Of a stretch of DNA of 64,000 bases, positions 23,801 to 35,220 are shown piece by piece. Source of the DNA: Juglans regia (taxonomy: Eukaryota; Streptophyta; Magnoliopsida; Fagales; Juglandaceae); the NCBI RefSeq assembly GCF_001411555.2, contig NC_049909.1, positions 21,748,623 to 21,812,622 of the forward strand, given 5' to 3'. The notes below the pieces were generated by a model. That model made no database searches and was not told the origin of the DNA. It was given only the letters and a program-made list of their open reading frames with translations. Both the position numbers and the translations under genes were made by a program. Numbering within the stretch: position 1 is the stretch's first letter; each line of letters opens with the position of its first letter.

Positions 23801-24179
23801 CGAGTGAGATCACTGTTTAATGGCAGAAACTTCACTACTTAGTACTCTTTCTCAACTTCGAATCATTGAAAAAAAAAAAAGGATCCCAATATTCCATGAA
23901 ATTTTGTCAAAATCTAATGAAATGTTAACGGACTTCATATATTCTAGAATAAAAAAAGTGATCTGCACTGATAATGCAATTTCAATGGACTTGTTTACTA
24001 AGCTGGTTTTCGAATATCCCGTAGAAATGCAATTTTTCTATTGTCATGGCCCTCATCGGCAGCTTGCCTGGTAATATATCGCATCACCATTTACCTTATT
24101 TATAACCATCTATCTCTTTTACAATAAATAACGCTATTGTCTTTAATTTAAAAGTTATAAGAAAAACCAATTCAGATCT

Positions 24180-24759
24180 TGTTGGGAATAACATGATATC
24201 GAAAACTAATTTGAAGTATTGCAGCGGAAATAAACACAAGAAAAATAATGACAATCACACACAGTACACCAAGATTTAAGTGGTTCAGCTCAATGTGAGC
24301 CTACATTCACTGGCGGGGTCAATATCAGATATTTCACTATAAACAAAGATGGAGTACAGGAAATTTAATACAAAACCTCTTCATTGAGAAGTTAACTCTC
24401 TCTCATGTCTCTCTCACAAATTCACTGCCTCACATGAAACTCAAACTGACTAAAGTACAAATAATAAGAGGCGCCATTTCTATTTATAGAGAAACGTGCG
24501 GATTCACTTCTGAGAACATTGGCTCGAGCGAACAGTCTAGCAGCTCTCGAGCGAACATAGGGTTTAGGCATCCCGGCCCGAGCTGACTGTCGAGCGGGTG
24601 TTGAGCGAAGTCTCTCAGACTTGCATTTCGCTTGAGCAAACAGTCGAGCAATGTCGAGTGAAGTCTCAGACTTGCATTTTGCTCGAGCTGAAGAAACACC
24701 GCTCGAGCGAACATACACCAGATGCGCTATTTCAACTAGATTCAAGCCACCTCTTAACA
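24180..24759 (-). repeat. 3' LTR of copia-2
   Basis: 580 bp with several short repeats built on gctcgagcga and agtctcagacttgcatttcg between about 24,520 and 24,715. It is about 80 bp longer than its partner because the right LTR lacks one repeat unit. Confidence 0.9.
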
Positions 24760-24849
24760 AATATTCACCTTAGCTTGAACTCTAACAAGCCTAACACAAA
24801 AAACCTCTGACCACATAACCGATCCCTTCCACCAAATCCCCTAAGGGAA

Positions 24850-27800
24850 TCACAAACCCCGAACACCAATCAAGTCCAAACAAAGTTTGAACTTATACAC
24901 TGCAACTGGCTTTGTCATCATATCTACTGGATTCTCAGTAGTAGCAATCTTCAGAATCTCTATAACACCCTTTGTAACAATCTCTCTGAGAAAATGATAC
25001 CTGACATCAATGTGCTTTGTTCTCTTGTGATACATTTTATTTTTGGTCAAATGTATTACATTATGATTGTCACAGAATACTGAAATCTCATCTTGTTGTA
25101 GTCCCAAGTCACTGATCAAGCCTTTCAACTAAATGGCCTCCTTAACAGACTTTGTTGCTGCCATGTACTCTGCCTTTGTAGTTGATAAAGCAACAGTGGA
25201 TTGCAGTATTGCTTTCCTACTGATAGCAGACCCACACAAAGTGAAAACATAACCTATCAATAATCTTCTTTTATCGAAGTTCCCAGCATAATCAGAATCA
25301 ACATAACTAGTAACTTTGGAACTGAAATCAACATCTATATCAAATATTAACCCAAAGTCCAAAGTTCCTCTCAAATACCTGAGTATCCATTTCACAGCCT
25401 GTCAATGAGTCTTACTTGGATTAGCCATATACCTGCTAACAACGCTCACTGCCTGTGAAATGTCTGAACGAGTGCAAATCATTGCATACATAATACTGCC
25501 AACTGCATTGGAAAGAGGAACACTAGCCATGAACCGTTCCTCCTCATCTGTCTGAGGAGATAGGGAAGCTGAAAGTTTAATATGAGTAGCAAGTGGTGTA
25601 CTTACTGGTTTGAAATCAAACATTCCAAATCTCTGAAGAACTTTCTCAATGTACTTTCCCTGGGACAAGTACAACTTTCCAACTTTCCTATCTCTGTAGA
25701 TCTCCATCTCCAAAATCTTCTTTGCAGCACCTAAGTTTTTCATCTCAAACTCATTTCTGAGTTAGGTTTTTAACAAACCAATGTCAGATATGCCTTTAGC
25801 AACAATAAGCATATCATAAACATATAGTAGCAAATAAATGAAAGACCCTACAACTCATTATAATAAACACAACTATCATAGTTACTTCTCAAATAACCAT
25901 GATCAATCATAAAGGAATCAAAATGTTTATATCATTGCCTTGGAGACTGTTTCAAACCATATAATAATTTCTTCAATCTACACACATGATCTTCTTTACA
26001 TTCAACAATGAACACCTCTGGCTGATGCATGTAAATGGTCTCATCAAGCTCACCATGTAGGAACACTGTTTTAACATCAAGTTGTTGTAGCTCTAAGTCA
26101 TACAATGCTACTATAGCAAGTAACACTCTGATCGAACTATATTTCACAACTGGAGAGAGAAGTCGATGCCTTCTCTTTGACTGAAGCCCTTAGCAACTAA
26201 GCGTGCCTTGTATCTTGCATCTGTATCACCCTGGATTCCTTCTTTTCTTTTGAACACTCATTTGCAACCAACATTTTTAATCTTCTTTGGCAACATAACC
26301 AAATCTCATGTTTGGTTTTTGTGAAGAGACTCAATCTCTTCAATCATAGCTGCGCACCACTGTGCAGATTCTTCACTCTTAATAGCTTCTGAATAACTGA
26401 AAGGCTCCTGACCAACATTATCCTCTGCCTTAGTAAGAGCATACATTACCATATTTGCATGAGCATATCTCTGAGGTGGTATAATATGTCTCCTTTGTCT
26501 ACCAGTAGCTATATTGTAGTCTTGCTCACCCTGTGCGCCGCTATCAGAATCAGAATCATGCTCACCTACAATAGCATGATCTTGGGCGCCACTGGGCAGC
26601 CCTTGTGGCGCTTCCATCTAAAACTTCACCTTCTTACCAATATCCTGTTCTTTACCTGTAGATACAGTAAACTCCTTTCTTGGATTAAGCATAGATTTTT
26701 CATCAAATACAACATCCCTGTTGATTACAAACCTAGCTAATTTAGGATCAGTATACCACAACCTAAATTCCGTCACCCCACTGGCATATCCAATGAATAT
26801 GTCTTTCTTTGCCCTTGGCTCAAATTTTTCATCATTAATATGAAAATATGCAGGACATCAAAAAAATTTCAAATTTGAATAATCAGCATAAGTATCAGAC
26901 CATACCTCCTCATTCGGAGTTTTTAAGCCAATAGTTGTGGCTGGAGAACGATTGACTAGGAAGCAAGCTGTGTTGATTACTTTAGCCCAAAAATCTTTAG
27001 ACAAATCTGCATTAGAAAGCATACTGCAGGCTCTCTCCAAGAGAATCTTGTTCATCCGTTTAACTACCTCATTTTGTTGTGGAGTATGTCTAACTCTGCG
27101 GTGCCTGGCAATACCTTCATTTTTGTAGAATTCATCAAACTCACATTCGCAAAATTCCATTCCGTTGTCAATTCGAAGTCGCTTAATTTTCTTGCCTGTC
27201 TGATTTTCAATCAAAACCTTCCACTGTTTAAAGTTAACAAATACATCGTTTTTCTGCTTCAGAAAATAAACCCAAACTTTTCGTGAGAAATCATCAATAA
27301 ATGTAAGCAAATACTGAGTTTCACCTTTTGATGAAACAGAAGATGGATCCCAAAGATCAGAATGAATATAGTCTACAGTACTTTTACTTCTGTGAACCCC
27401 TATAGAAAAATGAACCTTGCACTATTTTCCAAACACACAATGTTCACAAAAAACAAGTTTCTCTATCTTTTGGTTACATAACAAACCTTACTTATTCATA
27501 ATAGACATCCCCTTTTCACTCATATGGTCCAAATGCATGTGCCACAAACGGGTGATATCTGAGTCTGGATCATCTGAAACAGACATTGCAGCTGCACCTG
27601 TCACTGTAATGCCCTGAAGGAAATAAAGATCATTTGTTTTATCTCCTCTCATCACAACCATGGAGCCCTTACTGACTCTAATAGCTCCACCTTCACCAGT
27701 GTACTTAAAATCCAAAGAATCAAGAGTGCCCAAAGAAATAAGGTACTTCTTCAAATCTGGGATGTGTTGGACATTAAACAATGTCCTGACAATCCCATCA

Positions 27801-28807
27801 AACATCTTTATCCTGACTGAACCAATTCCCAACAATTTTACAAGCCATATCCATTCCTAACAGAATGAAACCACCGCTAACTAGTTCATAATTAGTGAAC
27901 CAATCACTCTTGAGACACATGTGAAATGTACAAGCTGAGTCCATGACCCACTTGTCACTGGAGCGACTACTGGAGTCGCTAATTGCTAAGACAATATCTG
28001 AGCCGTTAGACTTTTCATCAGCAACGCTAACGACATTTGAGGAACTAGTGCCTTCCTCTCTATTTTCTAATTTAGGACACTCATTTTTGTAATGACCAAA
28101 CTTATGACAATAATAATATTTAACATTTTTCTTGTTAAATTTCGACTGTGAACTGCCCTTGGATTTATCCATGTACTTCTCTAAACCCCTGTCATTGGAT
28201 CTACCCTTGCTTGAGGAACCCTTAACAAACAAACCACTAGCTTGTTCATCAGTGCCATTCACACTCAATTCCTTAGAATTCAAAGCAAATTTCACATTTG
28301 CCAAGGAAATTGTATCTCTACCATACAACATGGAATTCACAAAATTTTCAAATGACATGAGTAATGAATACAAAACAATTAATGCTTGATCCTCTTCTTC
28401 AAGCTTAATGTCAAAATTCCTCAGATCCATAATAATTTTATTAAATTCATCTGAGTGTTCAGAGATAGGAGTGCCTTCCTTCATTTTGAGAGTGTATAGC
28501 CATTGTTTCAAATACAAACGGTTGGTGAGAGATTTCTTCATATACAGATTCTCAAGTGCAGACCAAAGACCAGTTGCAGTCTCCTCATCAACAACCTCCC
28601 TTAAAACTCCATCTGATAATGACAAAAGAATAGTACTATGTACCTTTTCTTCTTCTTCTTTTGAAGGAGTCGAAGAATCATCAGACACATTCTCTTCTAC
28701 TACTTTGACAAGCTCTGTTGTCGCAATAAAGCCTTCATCTTGATGCGCCATAAACTAAAATTGTTCTGACTGTCAAATTTCTCTACTTCAAACTTAGCTA
28801 TAGCCAT
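24850..28807 (-). pseudogene. copia-2 gag-pol polyprotein (disrupted)
   Basis: Gag starts at 28,807 (MAIAKFEVEKFDSQNNFSLW) and soon changes frame near 28,710 into 28,751-27,798 (KSLTNRLYLKQWLYTLKMKE). A CCHC knuckle (YYCHKFGHYKNECPK) and protease motif (WVMDSACTFHMC) follow. Then GAG-pre-integrase 27,835-27,488 (LWHMHLDHMSEKGM), integrase 27,310-26,858 (FIDDFSRKVWVYFLK), RT 26,147-25,402 in pieces, and RNase H 25,395-24,850 (LSTTKAEYMAATKSVKEA). The RT active site at 25,824-25,813 reads YVYD instead of YVDD. Multiple frame changes and this substitution make it inactive. Confidence 0.9.
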
Positions 28808-28828
28808 CCCACAAGATCTCACACAGAG

Positions 28829-28844
28829 CCACGCTCTGATACCA
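28829..28844 (-). other. Primer binding site of copia-2
   Basis: The minus strand reads TGGTATCAGAGCGTGG three bases after the 5' LTR, the standard plant copia primer site for initiator methionine tRNA. Confidence 0.85.
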
Positions 28845-28847
28845 GTT

Positions 28848-29347
28848 TGTTGGGAATAACCTGATATCGAAGACTAATTTGAAGTATGGCAGCAGAAATA
28901 AATACAAGAAAAATAATGACAATCACACACAGTACACCAAGATTTAAGTGGTTCAGCTCAATGTGAGCCTACGTCCACTGGCGGGGTCGGTATCATATAT
29001 TTCACTATAAACAAAGATGGAATACATGAGATTTAATACAAAACTTCTTCACTGAGAAGTTAACTCTCCCTCACGTCTCTCTCACAAATTCACTACCTCA
29101 CATGAAACTCAAACTGACTGAAGTACAAATAATAAGATGCATCGTTTCTATTTATAGAGAAATGTGTTGATTCACTTATGAGAACATTGGCTCGAGTGAA
29201 CAGTCTAGCAGCGCTCGAGCGAACGTAGGATTTTGGCACCCCGACTCGAGCTGACTATTGAGCAAAGTCTCGGACTTGCATTTCGCTCGAGCTGAAGAAA
29301 CACCGCTCGAGGTGCTATTTCAACTAGATTCAAGTCATCTCTTAACA
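28848..29347 (-). repeat. 5' LTR of copia-2
   Basis: 500 bp, partner of 24,180-24,759, with the same termini. It differs by point changes and loss of about 80 bp in the gctcgagcga repeat zone. Confidence 0.9.
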
Positions 29348-30419
29348 TATCCTATGTCAAATTTCATAGTCTCCGGAACGCAATGGCCTATCCTCGAATG
29401 CACCGAGAACCCATGATCAAAGACTCTGAAATGGCAAAATAGCAAATTACTCGTGATGCAATGAGAGCTTAGTTGAACAAGAAGTGTTAGCTTTACAAAA
29501 AATAAATAAATAAATAAAGTAAATTTAAAAACTGATATGACTCACTCGATATGAGATGCCAAATCTAGTACTGTACAATAAAAGAGTTTTAGAATCTAAC
29601 GTATTATGTCAAGTTAAATTTATTTTTAAAAGATTTATTTGTAAGCGAAACAATTTTTCACTTGAGCTCTCTAATGCAGAAAATTAAAGCACGCATGTTT
29701 CTCTTACCATTGTATTAGATTGGCTAGATTTCTGAATTCAGCCGGTAGGACTCCACTTAAAGCAAGATCCTTCAGCTGGCTGTCAAAAAAAAAAAATCAT
29801 AAAATGACTTATATAAAAATATATCAAAGTTCTAGTACTGTTTAGAACAGGAAAATATCATCATGTGGTCATACATATTTTTGCATACTTATATAAATAT
29901 TATATATATAGATCATGTATACCACACCTATTAATATATATCAATGCTGAAAAGATTGCTAGACAGATATAAAATCCATGAAAAAAGTGCTGATATCAAC
30001 AAACATTTAGGTTCATGTTTATTAATTAAGGAAAATGTGGCCAGGGATAGCAAAAGGAAAGCTCATATATATACTTGCTCATGATTCCACAAACAGTGCC
30101 ATTTTTTAGAGTGCAATCGCATGTGACATTGCTCAGAGTTTCGATACCGTCGATATTGGATATGTTGACCCTTGTATCATGACAAAAATTCTCGTCGATC
30201 CTCCAATTTAAGTTCTGTAATTTTGTGGATATTGCTTCGAGAGCTTTCACTGTTGATTAACAAAATAAATTGGTAATCCGCATGTCTCCTTTATCTTAAA
30301 AGAGGCTATGCTAATATGAATAGTGAGATCAACAGTAATTAATAGTATTATCTTTTTACGCTTTTTATTCCTTCTTCGTTTATTCATTTATTTTTGGTTC
30401 GAAGAGAGAGTGAGAGTTG

Positions 30420-30880
30420 TCATGAGAAATGGGTTACCGCAGGAGAGAGAACTGCGGTGCGTGGAGGAGATCGGTGGTGGCTAGGTTGATCGCCGGTGTG
30501 AGGGGGACTCGCCGATGGTGGCAGTGAGACTGGGTGGCCGCTTATGGCGGCACAACTAAAGAGAAATGGAAAAAAACCCATTTTGGTTGGGTTACCGCAA
30601 GGGAGAGAGAGTGCTGACCGTGGGGTAGATCGGTGATGGCTGGGTTGGTCGTCGGTGGTGGCAGTGAGGCTGGGTGGCCCCGTACGGCAGCGCAACTAGA
30701 GAGAAATGGGAAAAACCCATTTCAGTTGGGTTACTTACCTCAGGGGAGAGAGAGGGTTGCACGTGGGGGAGATCGGCGGTGGCTGGGTTGGTCGCCGGCA
30801 TGAGGGAGACTCGCTGTGGTGGCGGTGAGGCTTGCTGGCGCACGGCGGCGCTGGGTTGGGCTGAAGGAGGATGGGGCGTG
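30420..30880. repeat. GC-rich tandem repeat, three units
   Basis: Three diverged units start at about 30,429, 30,589 and 30,727, each beginning gggtta(c)... followed by gagagagag, then gatcggtggtggctgggttg and a gtggcggtgaggctgg-like part. Unit lengths are about 160, 138 and 150 bp. The block is far richer in G and C than its surroundings. Long open frames on both strands here follow from composition and are not taken as genes. Confidence 0.75.
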
Positions 30881-30899
30881 GGGGAATAATCGGGCCATA

Positions 30900-31854
30900 G
30901 GAGAGAGAAAGAAAGTGAGAAAAAAAATCATTATAATATTTATCATTATTATATATAAATAAAAAAATAAAATCACTATAATATTTATCACTATTATATA
31001 CAAAAATAAAATAAAATCATTAAAATATTTATCACTATTTTGTAAAAAGTAGATTCTCAGTGGATCTCAAATATACCAAATTTTTTTAAAGATATTGTGC
31101 ATATTTTACACGCTTTAAAATTATATAAATAATTTCTCTTGTTAAAATTTATATATAAATAATTTCTTTTATTAAAACACTGATTTAAACTAATTTAAAA
31201 TTTAAATAATTTAAATATAAATAACATTTCATACATAAACTATCAAATTTAATTTATAAAATACTAATATTCCATCATTAAATAAATGATGAAATTTTAC
31301 TAAATATTTTTAAGAAATTAAAACCATATAAATAATTAAAGTTTTAACATAATTTAAATATGATAATATTCTTAATTAATTAAATTAGGCAAACATGCGT
31401 GTAGAATGAGAGAGAGGGAGAAAGGAAAAGTGGAAGAAAATGTTAGTTTTTGGATTTTAAATCCCAATCCTTCATCTTAAATTTTTCATATTTAATCTAA
31501 CGGTAAAAATTTAAATATTAATTTAAACTAACATAAAATAGATAATTAAAATATAAATATTATATCATATACTTAAAATCAACTTTAATTTATAAAATAC
31601 TAATTTTTCATCATTAAATAAATGATAAAATTTTACTGAACATTTTTAAGAGAAAAAAACTATCTAATTAATTTGAATTTTTAATATAATTTAAATTTCA
31701 TAATAAATGATGAACATGAATAAATAATAATTTCATTCTTATGTATTAGATTATTTTAATATTTGAAGTCACACTTTATTTTTTTCTTCAATTTGACAGA
31801 TGTGGCAAACGTCCTTTACTACTAAGATATATATAGTTTACCACTGCTAGTATA

Positions 31855-31893
<39 letters not shown>

Positions 31894-31950
31894 GTACGTA
31901 TGTTAAATAAAATCTACGAATCATCCGGGTCAAAAGGAAATTAAAAGCAA
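30900..31950. other. AT-rich intergenic DNA with a TA microsatellite
   Basis: Very AT-rich. A motif ataaataaaatcatta(t/a)aatatttatca recurs three times at about 30,930-31,040. Two stretches near 31,180-31,370 and 31,520-31,720 look like diverged copies of each other (catcattaaataaatgat). A (TA)n tract lies at about 31,857-31,890. No gene is seen. Confidence 0.6.
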
Positions 31951-33880
31951 AAATTGAGAGAGAAAGAGGTAAGCTCACGTAATCCAAGTCTATATTTTAA
32001 AAAGATTAATAAATAGTACAATTAAAATTTTGGTAGAATTATTATAAAAATTAAGAACATATATCTCTCTCCTAAATAATGTGGTATTCTATATATTATT
32101 TATATCCATCAGTAAATATAATAATTAAAATACCAGTCTTATACAGTGGAAAAAGGCTCATAAAAAAGATAAGAGTTTAAATTAATTTTTTTTAAAAATA
32201 TAGACAATCATGATTAATAGAAATAATCTTTTATGGATAGTAAGAGGCAGCCTATCATTATCTGTCTATACAACGAAAATGGACAGAAACTTTTTCTGCA
32301 GTCTACATGCATTGACTGATGATATATAAGAGACCTGTAAGTACCTCTATTATTGCTGGTCGCTAGATGACATAATCAACTAGGGCCTCAACTTTACAAA
32401 AGTCGATGAAATTGAACCAAAACAGCACAAGTTGCTCTGGACTGGATAAGCAGGATAACTACAAAAATACTACTCTCACCGTTACTTATACCGCTCTATT
32501 TTATCCTTTTTTTTATTTAATAATTAAAAAAGCATTTTTTAATAATATTATTATTTTTTTAATTTTTTTTAAATATTTAAAAGTGCTAAAAATACATATA
32601 TGAAAAAAAAAAAAATCTTATAACTGACAGTAGCTCTAGCGGTAACTGGGAGCCGTGGCCGGCTGTAACGCCACCATAAAGTCCAACATTCAATAATAAA
32701 ACCATTTTTTGCACTTAATTTACATGATTAAATACATATATACAAAAGTAAAAAACGACAAGTAAAGAATACATACAGTATAATATTGACATGATAATAT
32801 TTAGTTTTATAAAAAAAATATTAATTATAAATTTCTTATATAAATTAATTTCATTCATTTTAGCAATAAGATATATAACTTTTTAATATGTAAACTCAAG
32901 TTCGAATGAACCTCACTCGAATAGTTATCAGATCAGTTTAGACAGTAAAAATGTTTATTTCATTTTATTATTATAATTTTTTAAATTTTTTTTATATAAA
33001 TTATAATAAATAATTTAATTTTTTTTTTAATTTTAAAATAATAATAATATTCTAAATTAGACAAGGAGCGCCATTCTAGAAAAATATTCTACGCAAGTAA
33101 TGAAATGTATCAATCGGCCAACACTACAGTAGCTGACGTGGACCCATATCACATGTATGCATATTGCCGTCACTACAGTTGTACTGCTATCATTGTCCTT
33201 TTCGCCATTCACGGGGAAGAGTAATTCTAAATAATTGAGAAAAAAGGATCTAGAGAAAACTGGAACTTAGGGTAAAAGACATAGTTTCACAACTTTCGTC
33301 ACTACACATTCTATCGTCTCTTTCTTATAATTGAACTCCTTCGTACTACTTATTCATGAGCCATTTGTGTACTACTTTCAATTGTTAATTGGGCATGTTG
33401 TGAAGTTGGAAAATAAATATGTTTCTTGTTCGGCTTCTTCTTCCAGCTTCAATCGTCATGACCGTTTGCTTTGCAACTTTTGCTTCCGGAGCCCCTGATC
33501 AACTGCCCCCTGATGAAGGTATACACACACACACAGATATATCTCAAAGCCTTCTTTTATTTTTTATTTTTATCGATTGACATATATATAGTCCGTTAAT
33601 ACAGGAGTGAATTTGATTAATTGGGTTTGCTTAATATATAATTGTGGAGTTTAATTTACAGTGCAAGCTTTACGTGACATATTGCATACGTTGGGGAAGA
33701 AGGACTGGGACTTCTCTAACCCATGTAATAGTAATGTACCACCAACGGACGACATAAAAGAGATTGCTGCTGTTAGCTGCAGCAACTGCACCTTCGGCAA
33801 TGGCAACGTGTCGTACCGCGTTGTGGGCATGTACGTTGTCATCTCTCTTTCTCTGATATCTTAATGACGAGCTGTTTCTT
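31951..33880 (+). repeat. Segmental duplication, copy 1 (promoter and exons 1-2 of the RLK)
   Basis: Nearly identical to 43,403-45,335, in direct orientation, starting at aaaattgagag/aaaattaagag. Differences are point changes and short indels in A/T runs. It carries about 1.47 kb of upstream DNA plus exons 1 and 2, including an old MITE-like element at about 32,450-32,690 that is shared by both copies and so predates the duplication. Confidence 0.9.
33419..33830 (+). pseudogene. RLK copy E: promoter and first two exons only
   Basis: Exon 1 at 33,419-33,518 encodes a signal peptide ([20 protein letters not shown]) and is open. Exon 2 at 33,662-33,830 encodes the LRR N-terminal cap ([20 protein letters not shown]) and ends at an intact GT donor. 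Both match gene C closely. Everything downstream of gene C intron 2 is missing, and the sequence jumps at about 33,880 into the DNA that precedes the TBL fragment. If transcribed it could give only a short secreted peptide with retained intron sequence (stop in intron 2 near 33,862). Confidence 0.88.
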
Positions 33881-33897
33881 ACGTTGTGGGCATGTAC
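33881..33897 (+). other. Templated filler at a deletion junction
   Basis: cgttgtgggcatgtac at 33,882-33,897 repeats 33,819-33,834 exactly, 63 bp upstream. It lies precisely where homology to gene C intron 2 ends (gctgtttctta) and homology to 56,568 begins (caaattgagattt). Confidence 0.85.
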
Positions 33898-34069
33898 TCA
33901 AATTGAGATTTTTCTTGAAAAGCACCTAGCTACAAAGTTTGAATGTATAGAAGATGTACTCGAAAACCATCATAGAAACTTTTACTAAACAGTGAACAAT
34001 TTCTTATTTAAAAAATTCTACCTCCGCGCAATACATGGTACGTCCACACATGGTTTTTCATTTTTTTTT

Positions 34070-34255
34070 GAGTAGTTCTATGCACAACTGTAAAGTGCGT
34101 AAATATCGTGTAATCGTTTTGAAAAACAGTAGAATCCATTATTAAAAAATTAAATTTTTCATGTGAATTTTATATTTTATTCATTTTTTTCAAAACGATT
34201 ACGTGGTGGTTACACAATTCACAATTATAAATATTTTCTCTTTTTTTTCCTTCAT
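34070..34255. mobile_element. Old copy of a 170-bp TIR element (MITE)
   Basis: Inverted ends: agtgcgtaaatatcgtgtaa and ttacgtggtggttacacaat, with ttttgaaaaa/tttttcaaaa inside. Same layout as the better kept copy at 43,229-43,402. Confidence 0.7.
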
Positions 34256-34396
34256 AAATGTAGTATGGTATATGGATTATGAATAGAAGAACTCAATTAC
34301 TATAGGAGAAATAAAATAAATATAAATTTAATGTGTGGTGTGTGGCATGATCAACAACAAAATTCTAATTTTTGGTGGTCATGTTGAATTCAACAG

Positions 34397-34696
34397 TGGC
34401 AAAGACTGGAATTCGTCGAAGTCCACAACGTGCCATGAAGAAACCAAACCCTTGAGGAGTTCGACATATCCAAAGGGTTCTCCACCAGCAGTAGCTGTTG
34501 TAAAGAGTGTGTTGAAGAAAATCTCAACTCTTGTCACATTGCTCGACGTGACTACATATCTCAATTGAGAAAAGATGGACACCCATCCATTTATGGCTTT
34601 GGAGGGAAAAGGGGGAACGATTGTAGTCATTGGTGTCTTCCTGGTGTCCCTGATACATGGAATCAACTCTTATACGCAACTCTTATCACTCCATGA
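34397..34696 (+). pseudogene. TBL/PC-esterase C-terminal fragment, copy 1
   Basis: Last exon of a TRICHOME BIREFRINGENCE-LIKE (DUF231/PC-esterase) polysaccharide O-acetyltransferase. It reads [43 protein letters not shown], and in another frame the catalytic-motif end [20 protein letters not shown] one-base deletion near 34,558 (catatctc versus cattatccc at 57,065) shifts the frame between these parts. No earlier TBL exons lie upstream; the ancestral block lost them together with most of the RLK. Confidence 0.85.
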
Positions 34697-35220
34697 AATT
34701 CAAAAAATAATTAGAACTTTTTAACCAAACTGTATTGGTAATACGCATACTATTTCTCTGGTAAATGAAGAAGATAAGTAAAAATAGAATTTATAAAAAT
34801 ACTTCTATTCAGATGAATGTTATAGATAGTGAGAGGACCTATTTATAAAAAAAAGAGACCAAGTTAAATAAGGAAATACATAAATACAATATCTCCTAAT
34901 CTAAATTGTATTCCAATCAAAATAATATACATGAAATTACGACAACAAAATATAATCGAAATGTTTGGCGCCCTTAAGAGGAGTTTTTACTTTTTTGGTA
35001 ACATGAGAACAGGATAATCGAGGAAAATTTAGGATTGAAGTAAAGATTTTTAAATAAAGAGAAATGATATTTGTAATTTTAGAGTATGCAAATTGCAACC
35101 TCCACATATTCTATTTTAAAAATAAATGATTAAATCTAAGATTTACATTAAAAAAAAATTTAATAATAAACGGTTATTTATTTATTTTTTTAAAATAAAG
35201 TAGGCTGAGCTATTGATTTA
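34697..35220. other. 3' flank of TBL fragment, duplicated at 57,208-57,755
   Basis: Shares long stretches with the downstream flank of the second TBL fragment, ending at taggctgagctattga. No gene is seen. It marks the right end of duplication block 1. Confidence 0.75.

Larger units (their letters stand above)
24180..29347 (-). mobile_element. Ty1/copia LTR retrotransposon (copia-2)
   Basis: About 5.2 kb, minus orientation, in the intron between the first and second LRR exons of copy B. LTRs 24,180-24,759 and 28,848-29,347 both run from TGTTGGGAAT to CTCTTAACA. The primer site TGGTATCAGAGC lies three bases inside the right LTR. The flanks gatct (24,175-24,179) and tatcc (29,348-29,352) do not match, so no target duplication is visible. 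The polyprotein is broken in several places. Confidence 0.93.
20829..30249 (-). pseudogene. RLK copy B: LRR-malectin receptor pseudogene lacking a kinase
   Basis: Minus-strand LRR-RLK VIII-2 copy. N-terminal cap exon about 30,249-30,075 (ALEAISTKLQNLNWRIDENF); an LRR at about 29,785-29,708; then, past copia-2, LRRs near 23,816, 23,635, 23,475, 23,030, 22,870, 22,704, 22,540, 22,363, 22,046 and 21,835 (start points, about 72 nt each); then 21,671-21,632, about 21,340-21,297 and the malectin exon 21,206-20,829 (GNEYVDDLSKEGGSHFSSVS). One-base deletions in the LRR exon near 23,430 and in the malectin exon near 20,975 break the frame. The donor after the cap exon reads GA instead of GT. The second malectin exon, transmembrane and kinase parts are absent to the left. 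No signal-peptide exon was found upstream of 30,249. Confidence 0.85.

Noticed and set aside
24422..24810. Overlapping frames on both strands in the copia-2 LTR
   Set aside because: They come from gctcgagcga repeats within the LTR, not a gene.
30420..31003. Long proline/serine-rich frames on the minus strand
   Set aside because: They arise from the GC-rich tandem repeat and change frame between units; no domain or start context.
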